From: Streptomyces sp. LHD-70
GTDB taxonomy: Bacteria; Actinomycetota; Actinomycetes; Streptomycetales; Streptomycetaceae
Assembly: GCF_031157275.1 (NCBI RefSeq)
Contig: NZ_JAVIFW010000018.1
Location: 1 to 64,000 of the forward strand
Length of the DNA stretch: 64,000 nt
Direction of reading: 5' to 3'
This document shows positions 33,864 through 42,733 of the stretch, piece after piece. Every line of letters begins with the position of its first letter. Positions within the stretch are counted from its first letter, which is position 1. The translations under genes and the position numbers were made by a program. The notes beneath the pieces are model-generated. The model had not been told where the DNA came from. It saw only the letters and a list, made by a program, of their open reading frames with translations, and searched no databases.

Positions 33864-35087
33864 ATGATCCAATTCCAGGCAGTCCACAAGCAGTTCCCGA
33901 ACGGCACGACAGCGGTGCACGACCTCTCCCTCGATCTGCCCGAGGGCGGGGTCACGGTCCTCGTCGGATCCTCCGGATGCGGCAAGACCACCACCCTCCG
34001 CATGATCAACCGCATGGTCGAGCCCACCTCGGGCACGATCCGCGTCGCGGGCAAGGACGTCACCGAGCAGGACGCCGCCGAGCTGCGCCGCTCCATCGGG
34101 TACGTCATCCAGCAGGCGGGCCTGTTCCCGCACCGCACCGTCCTCGACAACATCGCTACGGTGCCGCTGCTCCTCGGCTGGGGCCGCCGCAAGGCGAGGG
34201 CCCGCGCCGCCGAACTCCTCGACACCGTCGGCCTGACCGCCGAGGCCGGCAAGCGCTACCCGCACCAGCTCTCCGGCGGCCAGCAGCAGCGCGTCGGCGT
34301 GGCCCGCGCGCTCGCCGCCGACCCGCCGGTGCTGCTCATGGACGAGCCGTTCGGCGCGGTCGACCCGGTGGTCCGCACCCAGCTGCAGGACGAACTCCTG
34401 CGCCTGCAGCAGGAGTTGGGCAAGACCATCGTGTTCGTCACGCACGACATCGACGAGGCCGTCCGCCTCGGCGACCGGATAGCCGTGTTCCGCACCGGCG
34501 GCCACCTCGTGCAGTGCGCCCCGCCCGCGGAACTCCTCGCCCGCCCCGCCGACGCGTTCGTCGCGGACTTCCTCGGCGCGGAGCGCGGCCTCAAGCTGCT
34601 CTCCCTGACCGGCATCGCGGAGCTCCCGCAGCACCCCGCCCCGGACGGCGACCGCTGGGAGCTGCGGCGCGACCTGGCGGGCCGACCCCTCGCCTGGCGC
34701 GACACCGACACCGACCAGGAGACTCCCGTACGCCCCCTCAAGGGCACCGACTCACTCCTCTCGGCGCTCAACGAGTCGGTCGCGTCCCCCACCGGCCTGG
34801 TCGCCCGCGTGGACGCCGACGGCATCCTCACCGGTGTCACGTCCCGCGACACCATCCACGACCACGCGAACCGGCTGCACGTCACGGCGTCCCACGCCGA
34901 CACCCCCGCGACCGACACCCCCGCGACCGACGGCACCGCGACCGACACCCCCGCGACCGACGGCACCGCGACCGACGGCACCGCGACCGACACCCCCGCG
35001 ACCGACACCCCCGCGACCGACAGCGCCCCCGAAGACCGCACCGAGGACGGGCCCGCCGTGACCGTCACCAAGGGCGGCCCCGCATGA
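33864..35087 (+). CDS. Osmoprotectant-type ABC transporter ATP-binding protein (OpuCA/ProV-like)
   Basis: This is the ATPase of a glycine betaine/choline/carnitine importer, 407 residues. It has Walker A GSSGCGKTTT, the Q-loop QQAGLFPH, signature LSGGQQQRV, Walker B VLLMDEPFGAVDP and H-loop THDIDEAV. A CBS-like region follows (residues about 290-350; LLSALNESVASPTGLVARV, GILTGVTSRDTIHDH), which in this family can sense ionic strength. The end is a roughly 40-residue tail of TPATD/GTATD repeats. The start is ATG 33864 after a GGGG-type site. The next permease gene overlaps by 4 bp (ATGA). Confidence 0.93.
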   Translation: MIQFQAVHKQFPNGTTAVHDLSLDLPEGGVTVLVGSSGCGKTTTLRMINRMVEPTSGTIRVAGKDVTEQDAAELRRSIGYVIQQAGLFPHRTVLDNIATVPLLLGWGRRKARARAAELLDTVGLTAEAGKRYPHQLSGGQQQRVGVARALAADPPVLLMDEPFGAVDPVVRTQLQDELLRLQQELGKTIVFVTHDIDEAVRLGDRIAVFRTGGHLVQCAPPAELLARPADAFVADFLGAERGLKLLSLTGIAELPQHPAPDGDRWELRRDLAGRPLAWRDTDTDQETPVRPLKGTDSLLSALNESVASPTGLVARVDADGILTGVTSRDTIHDHANRLHVTASHADTPATDTPATDGTATDTPATDGTATDGTATDTPATDTPATDSAPEDRTEDGPAVTVTKGGPA

Positions 35088-35725
35088 CCATCGACTGGAC
35101 CTGGATCTCCGAGCACGCCGCCGACCTCACCGCGCTGAGCCTCTCGCACCTCCAAGCGGCGCTCTCCGCCGTCCTGTTCGGCCTGCTGATCTCGCTGCCG
35201 CTCGCCGTCGTCGCGCACCGCGTCCGCCCCCTGCGCGGCCTCCTCCTCGGCCTCTCCAACGTGCTGTTCACGATCCCGTCGATCGCGGTGTTCGTGCTGC
35301 TCCTGCCGGTCTCGGGCCTGACCCGCACCACCACCGTCATCGGCCTGACCATCTACACGCTGGTGGTCCTGCTCAGGAACACCGTCGAGGGCCTCGACTC
35401 CGTCCCGGTGAAGACCAAGGAGGCCGCCACCGCGATGGGTACGCGCCCGCTGCGCGTGCTCCTCACCGTCGAACTCCCGCTCGCCCTCCCGGTGATCATG
35501 GCGGGCGTCCGCATCGCGACGGTCATGGCGATCTCCCTGGTCTCGGTCGCCACCTACATCGGCGACGGCGGCCTGGGCCAGCTCTTCACGGACGGCTTCC
35601 AGCGGAACTTCCCCACCCCGGTGATCACCGGCGTCGCCCTGACCCTGCTCCTCGCCCTGCTCGCGGACGCGCTCCTGGTCGCCGTGCAGCACGTACTGAC
35701 CCCGTGGACCAGGAAGAGGGCCTGA
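35084..35725 (+). CDS. Osmoprotectant ABC permease 1 (OpuCB/ProW-like)
   Basis: This 213-residue inner-membrane permease has about five helices. The EAA loop is the cytoplasmic segment VKTKEAATAMGTRPLRVLLT, followed by LPLALPVIMAGVRIATVMA. The family forms the channel of betaine/choline importers together with the second permease. The start overlaps the ATPase stop (ATGA), and the second permease begins 1 bp after its stop, so subunit ratios are probably set by coupling. Confidence 0.92.
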   Translation: MTIDWTWISEHAADLTALSLSHLQAALSAVLFGLLISLPLAVVAHRVRPLRGLLLGLSNVLFTIPSIAVFVLLLPVSGLTRTTTVIGLTIYTLVVLLRNTVEGLDSVPVKTKEAATAMGTRPLRVLLTVELPLALPVIMAGVRIATVMAISLVSVATYIGDGGLGQLFTDGFQRNFPTPVITGVALTLLLALLADALLVAVQHVLTPWTRKRA

Positions 35726-35726
35726 C

Positions 35727-36404
35727 ATGTACGAACTCCTCGTGGATCTCGGCGGCTGGCTGACCGGCCCCGAGCAGTGGGCGGGCGCCGACGGCATCGG
35801 CGTACGCCTCCTGGAACACCTCCAGTACTCGGCCCTCGCCACCGTGATCGCCGCCGCCATCGCCCTGCCCCTCGGCCTCCTCATCGGGCACACCGGGCGC
35901 GGCGCGTTCCTCGCCATCAACCTGTCGAGCTTCGGCCGCGCGCTGCCCACGGTCGGCCTGGTCGTCCTGGTCTTCCTGGCCAGCGGCCTCTCCATGACGC
36001 CGGTGTACGTGGCGCTCGTCGCCCTCGCCGTACCGGCCATCGTCACCAATACGTACGCCGGGATGGCCGCCGTCGACCGGGACGTGAAGGACGCGGCGCG
36101 CGGGCAGGGCATGCGCTGGCACCAGGTCCTGTTTCACGTGGAACTGCCGCTCGCGCTCCCGCTGATCATGACCGGCCTGCGCCTCGCCCTGATCCAGGTC
36201 GTGGCCACCGCCACCATCGCCGCGTACGTCTCCTTCGGCGGCCTCGGCCGGTACGTCTTCGACGGGCTGGCCCAGCGCGACCTGGTCCAGGTTCTCGGCG
36301 GCGCCGTCCTCGTGGCCGTGCTCGCCGTCGCCCTCGACCTGCTGCTCGCCGCCGTGCAGCGGCTCCTCTTCCGCCACCGCGCCCCCGCCTCAGCCTCCGC
36401 GTAA
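35727..36404 (+). CDS. Osmoprotectant ABC permease 2 (OpuCD/ProW-like)
   Basis: This 225-residue permease is paralogous to the preceding one. Hydrophobic segments include ALATVIAAAIALPLGLLIGH and YVALVALAVPAIVTNTYAGM. The EAA motif is VDRDVKDAARGQGMRWHQVL, followed by ELPLALPLIMTGLRLALIQV. The N-terminal 30 residues (WLTGPEQWAGADGIGVRL) form a short periplasm-facing extension. The binding-protein gene follows after 11 bp. Confidence 0.92.
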   Translation: MYELLVDLGGWLTGPEQWAGADGIGVRLLEHLQYSALATVIAAAIALPLGLLIGHTGRGAFLAINLSSFGRALPTVGLVVLVFLASGLSMTPVYVALVALAVPAIVTNTYAGMAAVDRDVKDAARGQGMRWHQVLFHVELPLALPLIMTGLRLALIQVVATATIAAYVSFGGLGRYVFDGLAQRDLVQVLGGAVLVAVLAVALDLLLAAVQRLLFRHRAPASASA

Positions 36405-36415
36405 GGACATCTGCC

Positions 36416-37354
36416 ATGACCCAGCTCAACCGGCGCGCCCTGCTCGGCGGCCTCTTCGCCGCAGCCTCCGTCCCGGCCCTGGCCGCCTGCAGCGGCGGCA
36501 TCACCTCCCTGGAGGGCGAGGGCAACTCCCCGGCGGGCGGCGGCTCCAGCAAGGACGGCCTGACCATCGGCACGGCCAACTTCACCGAGAACCAGATCCT
36601 CGGGTACCTCTACGCGGCCGTACTCGAGGACGCCGGCGTGAAGACGACCGTCCGCCCCAACCTCGGCACCCGCGAGATCCTCATCCCCGCGCTCAAGGGC
36701 GGCGACATCGACCTGCTGCCCGAGTACCAGGGCGCCCTGCTGCACTACCTCGACCCGAAGGCCACGGTCACCGAGGAGGGCGAGATGCAGAACGCTCTCG
36801 CCGTCGCCCTCCCCAAGGGCCTGCAGATCCTGCCGTACGGCAAGGCCGAGGACTCCGACGCCTTCGCCGTCACACGCGAGACCGCTGCCCGCTACAAGCT
36901 GCGCTCCCTCGCCGACCTGGCGAAGCACAACGGCAAGCTGGTGATCGGCGCGGCCCCCGAGGTCAAGAAGCGCACGGTCGGGGTGGTGGGCCTGGAGGAG
37001 GTCTACGGCGTCGAGTTCAAGGAGTTCAAGTCCCTCGACTCCTCCGGCCCGTTGGTGAAGGGCGCGCTCCGCAAGGGCGACGTGGACGTCGCGAACCTCT
37101 TCACCACGGACACGGACATCGAGGCGGAGGGCTGGGTGGTCCTGACCGACCCGAAGAACCTGGTCCCCGGCCAGCATGTCGTCCCCCTGATCGCCGACCG
37201 CAAGGCCGACTCCACGGTCCGCCGCGCCCTGGCGAAACTGGGCGCGGCCCTCACGACGGAACAGCTCACCGAGCTCAACCGCCAGGTGGACAAGGACAAG
37301 AAGGACCCGGAGAAGGCGGCCCGCGAGTGGGCATCGCGGCACGGCCTGGCGTGA
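36416..37354 (+). CDS. Osmoprotectant ABC substrate-binding lipoprotein (OpuCC/OsmF-like)
   Basis: This 312-residue extracytoplasmic binding protein has an Arg-Arg-containing signal (LNRRALLGGLFAAASVPALAAC), whose lipobox LAAC marks lipidation. The mature domain shows LTIGTANFTENQILGYLYAA, the early motif NLGTREILIPALKGGDIDLL, PEYQGALLHYLDP and VANLFTTDTDIEAEGWVVL, as in OpuBC/OpuCC proteins binding glycine betaine, choline or carnitine. It is the fourth and last gene of the importer operon. Confidence 0.93.
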   Translation: MTQLNRRALLGGLFAAASVPALAACSGGITSLEGEGNSPAGGGSSKDGLTIGTANFTENQILGYLYAAVLEDAGVKTTVRPNLGTREILIPALKGGDIDLLPEYQGALLHYLDPKATVTEEGEMQNALAVALPKGLQILPYGKAEDSDAFAVTRETAARYKLRSLADLAKHNGKLVIGAAPEVKKRTVGVVGLEEVYGVEFKEFKSLDSSGPLVKGALRKGDVDVANLFTTDTDIEAEGWVVLTDPKNLVPGQHVVPLIADRKADSTVRRALAKLGAALTTEQLTELNRQVDKDKKDPEKAAREWASRHGLA

Positions 37355-37433
37355 GGTGAACGTGTCAAACAGTGCCGTCTCCCGTGGCACACTCCTCGCA
37401 GTGTGAAGTGCCCGCACAGGACAGGGGGATGTC

Positions 37434-38135
37434 GTGGGTTCAGCTTCTGGCGGCGGGGTGCCAGGTTCGGGTTCGGATTCGGGTGCTGATTCCGGTGCTG
37501 ATCCGGGTTCTGATCCGGGTTCTGATCCGGGCCGGTACGGCGGCCTTCAGCCGATGACGGCGGCAGACGCCGCCGACCCGGGCGACCGCTTCCGCCCGGT
37601 CTCAGCCGAGGCCGCGCCCGAAGCCGAGCCCGAGGCCGCCCCCGAAGCCGCCCCCGAAGCCGAGGCCCCGACCCACGCCCCGGCCCAACCGGACACGCAC
37701 ACGGACGTACGCGACCTGGACCCGGCGCCCGCGACTGTTCCCGCCCCCGCGCCTGCCCCCGGCCCCGGCCCCGCCGCAGGGGTCACGACGATGCAGAGCG
37801 GCGGCGGAGGCGGTGCCGGAGGCGGATACGGCGTCAGCACGACCGAACTCGGCAAGATGGCAGACGAGTTGGACGAGGCAGCCACGCTCCTCGAGAAGGC
37901 CGACAAGGGCCTGTCGGAGTCGGCGAACACCGCCCGTATCCACAGCATGCTGGCCGCCGGACGCATGCTGAGCGGCACGACGAGCGCCTGGGACAAGGAG
38001 GTCACCCGACTGGCGAAGCAGTGCCGGTCGCTGGCCGACAAGATGCGCGAGACGCACACCACCTACACGACACAGGAACAGCGCACGGCGCAGGAGTTCG
38101 AGGCGATCCTCGCCGGGTTCGAGAGGGGTGCGTGA
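37434..38135 (+). CDS. WXG100-like/ESX-type helical protein with low-complexity N-terminus
   Basis: The C-terminal 100 residues of this 233-residue protein (from GVSTTELGKMADELDEAATL) form a predicted helical hairpin with SAWDKEVTRLAKQCRSLADKM and end with a Glu/Ala-rich helix, as in WXG100/ESX substrates, although the canonical WxG turn is replaced by AW. The first 130 residues are Gly/Ser/Asp/Pro/Ala/Glu repeats (GSDPGSDPG, APEAEPEAAPEAA). GTG 37434 follows an AGGGGG site. It overlaps the next gene by 1 bp (TGATG). It is probably a partner of the larger protein that follows. The 79-bp gap to the ABC operon shows no terminator. Confidence 0.6.
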   Translation: MGSASGGGVPGSGSDSGADSGADPGSDPGSDPGRYGGLQPMTAADAADPGDRFRPVSAEAAPEAEPEAAPEAAPEAEAPTHAPAQPDTHTDVRDLDPAPATVPAPAPAPGPGPAAGVTTMQSGGGGGAGGGYGVSTTELGKMADELDEAATLLEKADKGLSESANTARIHSMLAAGRMLSGTTSAWDKEVTRLAKQCRSLADKMRETHTTYTTQEQRTAQEFEAILAGFERGA

Positions 38136-39460
38136 TGGCGACGCTGGAAGAACGCCCGGACCCGACGGAGCGCCCGGACAAGAATCCGCACGACCACCCG
38201 AACGCGGTCCGCCGCGAGGACATCACGGTCTCCGAACTCGACGACGTACGCCCCCAGGCCTGGGAGCGCGCGGGCGAGGAGTGGGACGACCTGGCGGTGG
38301 CGGCCAGGAAGGCGCGTACGCACGTCGAGAACGTCCTCGACAAGCTCCCGCTCGTCTGGCAGAGCGAGGCATCGATGCAGGCCCGCCTCCAACTCCTCTC
38401 CCTCTACCAGGAGTTGACGATCGCGAAGCACGAGTCCAAGGCGGCAGCGGACACCCTCTCCGCCGCCAGGCACGGCTTCAAGCTCGCCTCCACCTGGCTC
38501 GACGAGGCCAAGGACCTGGCCAAGGAGAAGCACCTCACCCTGCACGACGACGGCAGCGTCTCCGTACCCGACCGGGACTATCCGCCCAACGACCCCGACA
38601 GCGCGGGCGCGGCCCGGCTCGACCAGGAGAACGCGGAGAGCCTGCGCACCCGCGCGGCGGCGGCGCTGGGCTACGCGGGCGACGTCAACGAGCACGTCGG
38701 GTACGAACTGGAGCGCGTCAAGAAGGCGGTGGAGTTCTCCGTCCTGGACGAGCGGACCCGCGAGGCCCTCAAGCAGGACAGGGCGGGCGCCAAGGACCTG
38801 AACCGGGTCTTCTCCGGCCGGGGCGGCGTGCTGCTGCCGCCACCGCTGCGGGACGAGGGCGCCGGGGACTACGACACCCGTGAGGCCACCGACGAGGACC
38901 GTGCCATCAAGAACAAGATGGGCTTCTTCGCGATGGGCTCACCCGGGGTGCTCGGCGGCCCGGTCTCCGCGAAGCACATGCTCCACTACCTGTCGAACAC
39001 CGGCGAGCCGCTGGACATCGACGTGGATTCGATGATGGACGACCTGCCGGACATGAACCGGAACGTCGAGGCGCAGCTGAAGGAGAACACCCCGGCCTGG
39101 GAGGCGCAGGCACTCGCCGAGTACGAGCGGACCGGGAAGCCGGTGAAGATGGTCCAGCAGACCGGCTGGCAGGGCTGGAGCGCGACGCAGGACCCCGACT
39201 GGTACCACGCGGTGGGCTCCTTCCACTACAACACCGTTGCCCAGGTGGAGGTCGTGCCCGGCCCGGACGGCGAGCCGAAGACCACGATCAAGTACCAGAC
39301 GCATGTGTACGACCGCTACAACTGGGACGCGCAGAAGGCGACTCCGGTACCGGCGATGGGCAACGTCTCCGACGCCGAGATGGCCCGGCTCCACCAGTCG
39401 GGCCAGGCCAAGGAGTACGACATGGGCGGACAGAGCGAAGTGCGCACGTGGAACGGCTGA
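38135..39460 (+). CDS. Large ESX/WXG-type protein with unknown C-terminal domain
   Basis: The N-terminal half of this 441-residue protein (residues 30-230) is strongly helical with a W-x-S turn (LVWQSEASMQARLQLLSLYQ), suggestive of a type VII secretion substrate. A linker with VLLPPPLRDEG leads into a compact C-terminal domain (residues about 270-441): GFFAMGSPGVLGGPVSAKHM, QQTGWQGWSATQDPDWYHAV, GSFHYNTVAQVEVV, IKYQTHVYDRYNWDAQKA. I do not recognise this domain. Its His/Tyr/Asp-rich terminal position resembles the toxin part of polymorphic effectors. The next gene overlaps its end by 13 bp. Confidence 0.6.
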   Translation: MATLEERPDPTERPDKNPHDHPNAVRREDITVSELDDVRPQAWERAGEEWDDLAVAARKARTHVENVLDKLPLVWQSEASMQARLQLLSLYQELTIAKHESKAAADTLSAARHGFKLASTWLDEAKDLAKEKHLTLHDDGSVSVPDRDYPPNDPDSAGAARLDQENAESLRTRAAAALGYAGDVNEHVGYELERVKKAVEFSVLDERTREALKQDRAGAKDLNRVFSGRGGVLLPPPLRDEGAGDYDTREATDEDRAIKNKMGFFAMGSPGVLGGPVSAKHMLHYLSNTGEPLDIDVDSMMDDLPDMNRNVEAQLKENTPAWEAQALAEYERTGKPVKMVQQTGWQGWSATQDPDWYHAVGSFHYNTVAQVEVVPGPDGEPKTTIKYQTHVYDRYNWDAQKATPVPAMGNVSDAEMARLHQSGQAKEYDMGGQSEVRTWNG

Positions 39461-39912
39461 GGCGGGGCTCATGGCAGCGGCGGGCGCTGTTCGGCTTCCT
39501 GGCGCTGTGCGTGCTGTGGATCGTCGGCGTGGCCGTGTGGTTCGTGGTCGCCCTCGTCACCCCGCCACCGCCCGAGCCCTGGGAGGACGAGGAGCGGGCG
39601 GCGGGTCTGCACCACGAGCAGGTGGACGCGGCGCGCTTCTACGTACCGGAGTTCTCCAGGACCGAGAAGAACGGCACGGTCGTGCTCCGGTACAAGGTGC
39701 GCGGACAGGATGATTCGACCGTGGCCGACTTCCTTTGGACGTACGACATCACCGTCAAGCCGGAGAAGTCCGGGCCGAACGAAGAGACGTATCGGGACCG
39801 CTTCGGTGAAGCGCGGCGGACGTTCACAGTGGTGTACGAGGACGCGGGCGCGGAGATCGACGACAAGTGGGAGTCCAGCGCCCGGATCACGGTCAGGGCG
39901 GTCCAGGACTAG
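39448..39912 (+). CDS. Small single-pass membrane protein downstream of the ESX-like gene
   Basis: This 154-residue protein has one membrane helix near residues 13-38 (ALFGFLALCVLWIVGVAVWF) and an external domain of about 110 residues (VVLRYKVRGQDDSTVADFLW, TFTVVYEDAGAEIDDKWESS) with a predicted beta character. GTG 39448 lies inside the end of the preceding gene, so translation is coupled. A membrane-bound immunity or anchoring partner for the ESX-like protein is plausible but not shown. Confidence 0.65.
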   Translation: MERLRRGSWQRRALFGFLALCVLWIVGVAVWFVVALVTPPPPEPWEDEERAAGLHHEQVDAARFYVPEFSRTEKNGTVVLRYKVRGQDDSTVADFLWTYDITVKPEKSGPNEETYRDRFGEARRTFTVVYEDAGAEIDDKWESSARITVRAVQD

Positions 39913-40307
39913 GCGTTCATCTCGATGAGCACGGTACGCAGCAGCAGCGTATGGACGAGCGCACCGCTCGGGCACGGTCGGCAGCGCCAACTGAGCGGCC
40001 AGGTGCAGCCGTTGGCGGCGGGTACGGGGATGTACGAGACGAGCCCTGGCCCGCCCGTCAGACGAGACGCGTTCTCGGGCCACGCGCGGTGCGCCGTACT
40101 GCCCACCGGCACGAGGAAGTAGACGGCCCGCCGCCCCCGCTCCTCCACGACGACGGGCCCGGGCGCACCCCCGGTCACCTTTTCCAGCCGGTCGGCGAGC
40201 AGCCGCCCGAGGTCACCGTCGACGCGCACGGCATCGAACTGCACGCCCGCCTTGCGGAGTTGGAAGCCGGTGGCCGGGAGCCAGGTGGGGTTGTTTCCCA
40301 AGTTCAT
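39909..40307 (-). CDS. Conserved hypothetical protein
   Basis: The 132-residue product begins NNPTWLPATGFQLRKAGVQF and contains GPVVVEERGRRAVYFLVPVG, LTGGPGLVSYIPVPAANG, TWPLSWRC and ALVHTLLLRTVLIEM. It resembles conserved streptomycete proteins often found beside XRE/DUF397 gene pairs. I cannot name its function. It overlaps the end of the convergent membrane-protein gene by 4 bp and is divergent from the XRE regulator. Confidence 0.65.
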   Translation of the reverse strand: MNLGNNPTWLPATGFQLRKAGVQFDAVRVDGDLGRLLADRLEKVTGGAPGPVVVEERGRRAVYFLVPVGSTAHRAWPENASRLTGGPGLVSYIPVPAANGCTWPLSWRCRPCPSGALVHTLLLRTVLIEMNA

Positions 40308-40418
40308 GGGGTCAGTGTCAGTGGGGCGCGTTAGCGTTTTCCATGACTCAGCGTTGATGGTCGGTCACGGTCGAGTGGGGTTGTGCCCGGTCGAGACCGG
40401 TAGAGGGGGTGTTCGCCC

Positions 40419-41255
40419 ATGGCGCGAGCGGAGAACAGGGACACGGCGGGTACGACGGCCCGCCAGGTCGCGGAAATGGCCCGCGCGCTGCGCATCAAGG
40501 CGGGCTTTTCGCAGGAGGAGTTGGGCCGCAAGATCGGGTACACGGCGGCGGCGGTGAGCGCGATGGAGCGCTGCCCGCAACCGGCGAGCGATGAGATGTT
40601 GGTGCAGTTGGAGCGGGTTATCGGGGGTGGGTTGGGGTTCTTCGAGCGGGCTCGGGAGTACATGCGGTTGGAGCGGTATCCGGCTCAGTTCCAGAGCTTT
40701 GCGCGGCTGGAGCAGAAGGCGCTCACGTTGAACTCGTACCAGACGATGGCCGTGGACGGCCTTTTCCAGACCGAGGCCTACGCCCGGGCCCAGATCTCTG
40801 GAAACTTCCCGCCGCTCAGTGACCAGCGGGTCGAGGAACTCGTGGACGCGCGCATGGGCCGCAAGTCGCTCTTCGACCGCCGTCCTGCGCCGGTGTTCGA
40901 AGTAGTCCTGGATGAGGCGGTGTTACGTCGTGTGATCGGCGGAAGGAGCATCATGCGCGACCAGTTGACGCTGCTCCTTGAATACGGTCGATGGCGCAAC
41001 ATCATGCTGCACGTGCTACCGCTGGGACAGGGCCTCGTTGGGGAGAACGCGGGGACGCCTGGCCCGATGAAGCTGGTGGAGACCGTCGATCACGACCACA
41101 TCGTGTACCTCGAAGTCCAGGACGAGAGTGTGCTGATCAGCGAACCCGCAAAGGTGAGTGCATATACCCATCGGTATGCGAAGATCCGTTCCCAGGCCTT
41201 GGGTACAGGTGATTCGCTGGGCCTCATCGAGGAGTTGGCAGGAGAGCTGAAGTGA
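40419..41255 (+). CDS. XRE-family regulator with DUF5753 domain
   Basis: This 278-residue protein has an N-terminal Xre helix-turn-helix (residues about 15-70; MARALRIKAGFSQEELGRKI, GYTAAAVSAMERC) and a C-terminal DUF5753 region (YQTMAVDGLFQTEAYARAQI, VFEVVLDEAVLRRVIGG, VLPLGQGLVGENAGTPGPM). Such proteins pair with small DUF397 proteins in streptomycetes and adjust development or antibiotic production. The DUF397 partner follows with an overlapping GTGA. Confidence 0.93.
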   Translation: MARAENRDTAGTTARQVAEMARALRIKAGFSQEELGRKIGYTAAAVSAMERCPQPASDEMLVQLERVIGGGLGFFERAREYMRLERYPAQFQSFARLEQKALTLNSYQTMAVDGLFQTEAYARAQISGNFPPLSDQRVEELVDARMGRKSLFDRRPAPVFEVVLDEAVLRRVIGGRSIMRDQLTLLLEYGRWRNIMLHVLPLGQGLVGENAGTPGPMKLVETVDHDHIVYLEVQDESVLISEPAKVSAYTHRYAKIRSQALGTGDSLGLIEELAGELK

Positions 41256-41437
41256 GCGGCAGTCTCGGGTGGTTCAAGTCCAGCTACAGCAGCAGCACGG
41301 GCGGCGACTGCGTGGAAGTCGCCTCAGCCCCCGACCGTATCCACATACGCGACTCCAAGACCCCCGACCGGGCACGACTGGTCGTAGGGCGGGCCACCTG
41401 GGAGAACTTCCTGGCATGGACGAACCCCAACTCCTGA
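41252..41437 (+). CDS. DUF397 protein
   Basis: This 61-residue protein has the complete DUF397 signature: WFKSSYSSSTGGDCVEVA, IHIRDSKTPDRARLVVG and a W near FLAWT. DUF397 proteins act with the adjacent XRE/DUF5753 regulator, in known cases as toxin/antitoxin-like or anti-regulator partners. Start is GTG 41252, overlapping the regulator stop. The P450 start lies inside its last 22 bases. Confidence 0.92.
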   Translation: MSGSLGWFKSSYSSSTGGDCVEVASAPDRIHIRDSKTPDRARLVVGRATWENFLAWTNPNS

Positions 41438-42624
41438 GCGCCGCCGACCCGGCGAACCCGTACCCGACGTACGCCGCGCTCCGCGCGCAGGGCCGGGCCC
41501 TGTGGAACGAGTCATCGCAGCAGTGGCTGATCCCGCACCACAGGGACGTCACCGCGCTCCTGCGAGACCGCCGTCTCGGGCGCACGTATCTGCACCGGTT
41601 CACGCACGAGGAGTTCGGCCGTACCCCGCCGCCCGCCGCGCACGAACCGTTCCACGTGCTGAACGACAACGGCCTCCTCGACCTGGAGGCGCCCCGGCAC
41701 ACGCGGATCAGACGGCTCGTGTCGAAGGCGTTCACGCCGCGCAGGGTGGCGGAACTCCAGCCGTACATCGAGGAGTTGGCGGGCGAACTCGCCGCGGACC
41801 TGGTCGCGGACGGCGGCGGAGACCTGGTGTCGCGGCTGGCCGAACCACTCCCCGTGGCGGTCATCGCGCAGATGCTCGGCGTGCCGGAATCGGACCGGCA
41901 CCTGCTGCGGCCCTGGTCGGCGGCGATCTGCGGGATGTACGAGCTGAACCCGTCGGAGGAGACGGCGCGGGCGGCGGTCGAGGCGAGCGTCGAATTCACG
42001 GCGTACCTACGCGAGTTGATCACGGAGCGCCGCAGGAACCTGGGCGACGACCTGATCTCGGGCCTGATCGCCGTACACGACGAGGACGGGACCCGGCTCA
42101 CGGAGCAGGAGATGATCTCCACGGCGGTGCTGCTCCTGAACGCCGGCCACGAGGCCACGGTGAACTCGACGGGCAACGGCTGGTGGGCCCTGTTCCGCCA
42201 CCCCGACCAGCTCGCGGCGCTCCGCTCCGGCGGCGTGCCGCTGTCCACAGCTGTGGAGGAACTCCTGCGGTACGACTCACCGCTGCACCTCTTCGAGCGG
42301 TGGGTCCTGGAGGACATCGAGGTCGGCGGGGTGCCGATCCCGCGCGGCTCGGAGGTGGCCCTCCTCTTCGGCTCGGCCAACCGCGACCCGGACGCCTTCA
42401 CGGACCCGGACCGCCTGAACCTGTCCCGAACGGACAACCCCCACGTCAGCCTGGGCGGAGGCATCCACTACTGCCTGGGCGCCCCGCTGGCCCGCCTCGA
42501 ACTGGCCGCGTCCTACGGTCAGCTGCTGAGCCAGGCCCCGGGCCTGCGGCTGGCTGCCGAGCCGCGCTGGAAGGACGGACTGGTGATCCGGGGGCTGCGG
42601 GAGCTGGTGGTGGAGGCGGGGTGA
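41416..42624 (+). CDS. Cytochrome P450
   Basis: This 402-residue class I bacterial P450 mono-oxygenase shows the I-helix AGHEAT with the oxygen-activating Thr, the K-helix EELLR (ExxR), the segment FGSANRDPDAFTDPDRLNL and the heme loop VSLGGGIHYCLGAPLARLEL with axial ligand C353 (Phe of FGxG replaced by Leu). The redox partner is not encoded nearby. It overlaps the DUF397 gene, so the regulator pair and the P450 probably share a transcript. The substrate is unknown. Confidence 0.95.
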   Translation: MDEPQLLSAADPANPYPTYAALRAQGRALWNESSQQWLIPHHRDVTALLRDRRLGRTYLHRFTHEEFGRTPPPAAHEPFHVLNDNGLLDLEAPRHTRIRRLVSKAFTPRRVAELQPYIEELAGELAADLVADGGGDLVSRLAEPLPVAVIAQMLGVPESDRHLLRPWSAAICGMYELNPSEETARAAVEASVEFTAYLRELITERRRNLGDDLISGLIAVHDEDGTRLTEQEMISTAVLLLNAGHEATVNSTGNGWWALFRHPDQLAALRSGGVPLSTAVEELLRYDSPLHLFERWVLEDIEVGGVPIPRGSEVALLFGSANRDPDAFTDPDRLNLSRTDNPHVSLGGGIHYCLGAPLARLELAASYGQLLSQAPGLRLAAEPRWKDGLVIRGLRELVVEAG

Positions 42625-42733
42625 GCAGGGGCTGGAGTGGGGCCAGGAGGGACCCGTAGTCCCTGAGAAGGACCCCCGGAGATCCGTAGCTGGGGTGACG
42701 ACCGGCGTTCCGGGGGCGCCTACCGTCTTCGGT

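Noticed and set aside
42243..42261. Near-palindrome TGTCCACAGCTGTGGA inside the P450 gene
   Set aside because: It is explained by codons of a conserved coding stretch before EELLR. There is no reason to call an operator.
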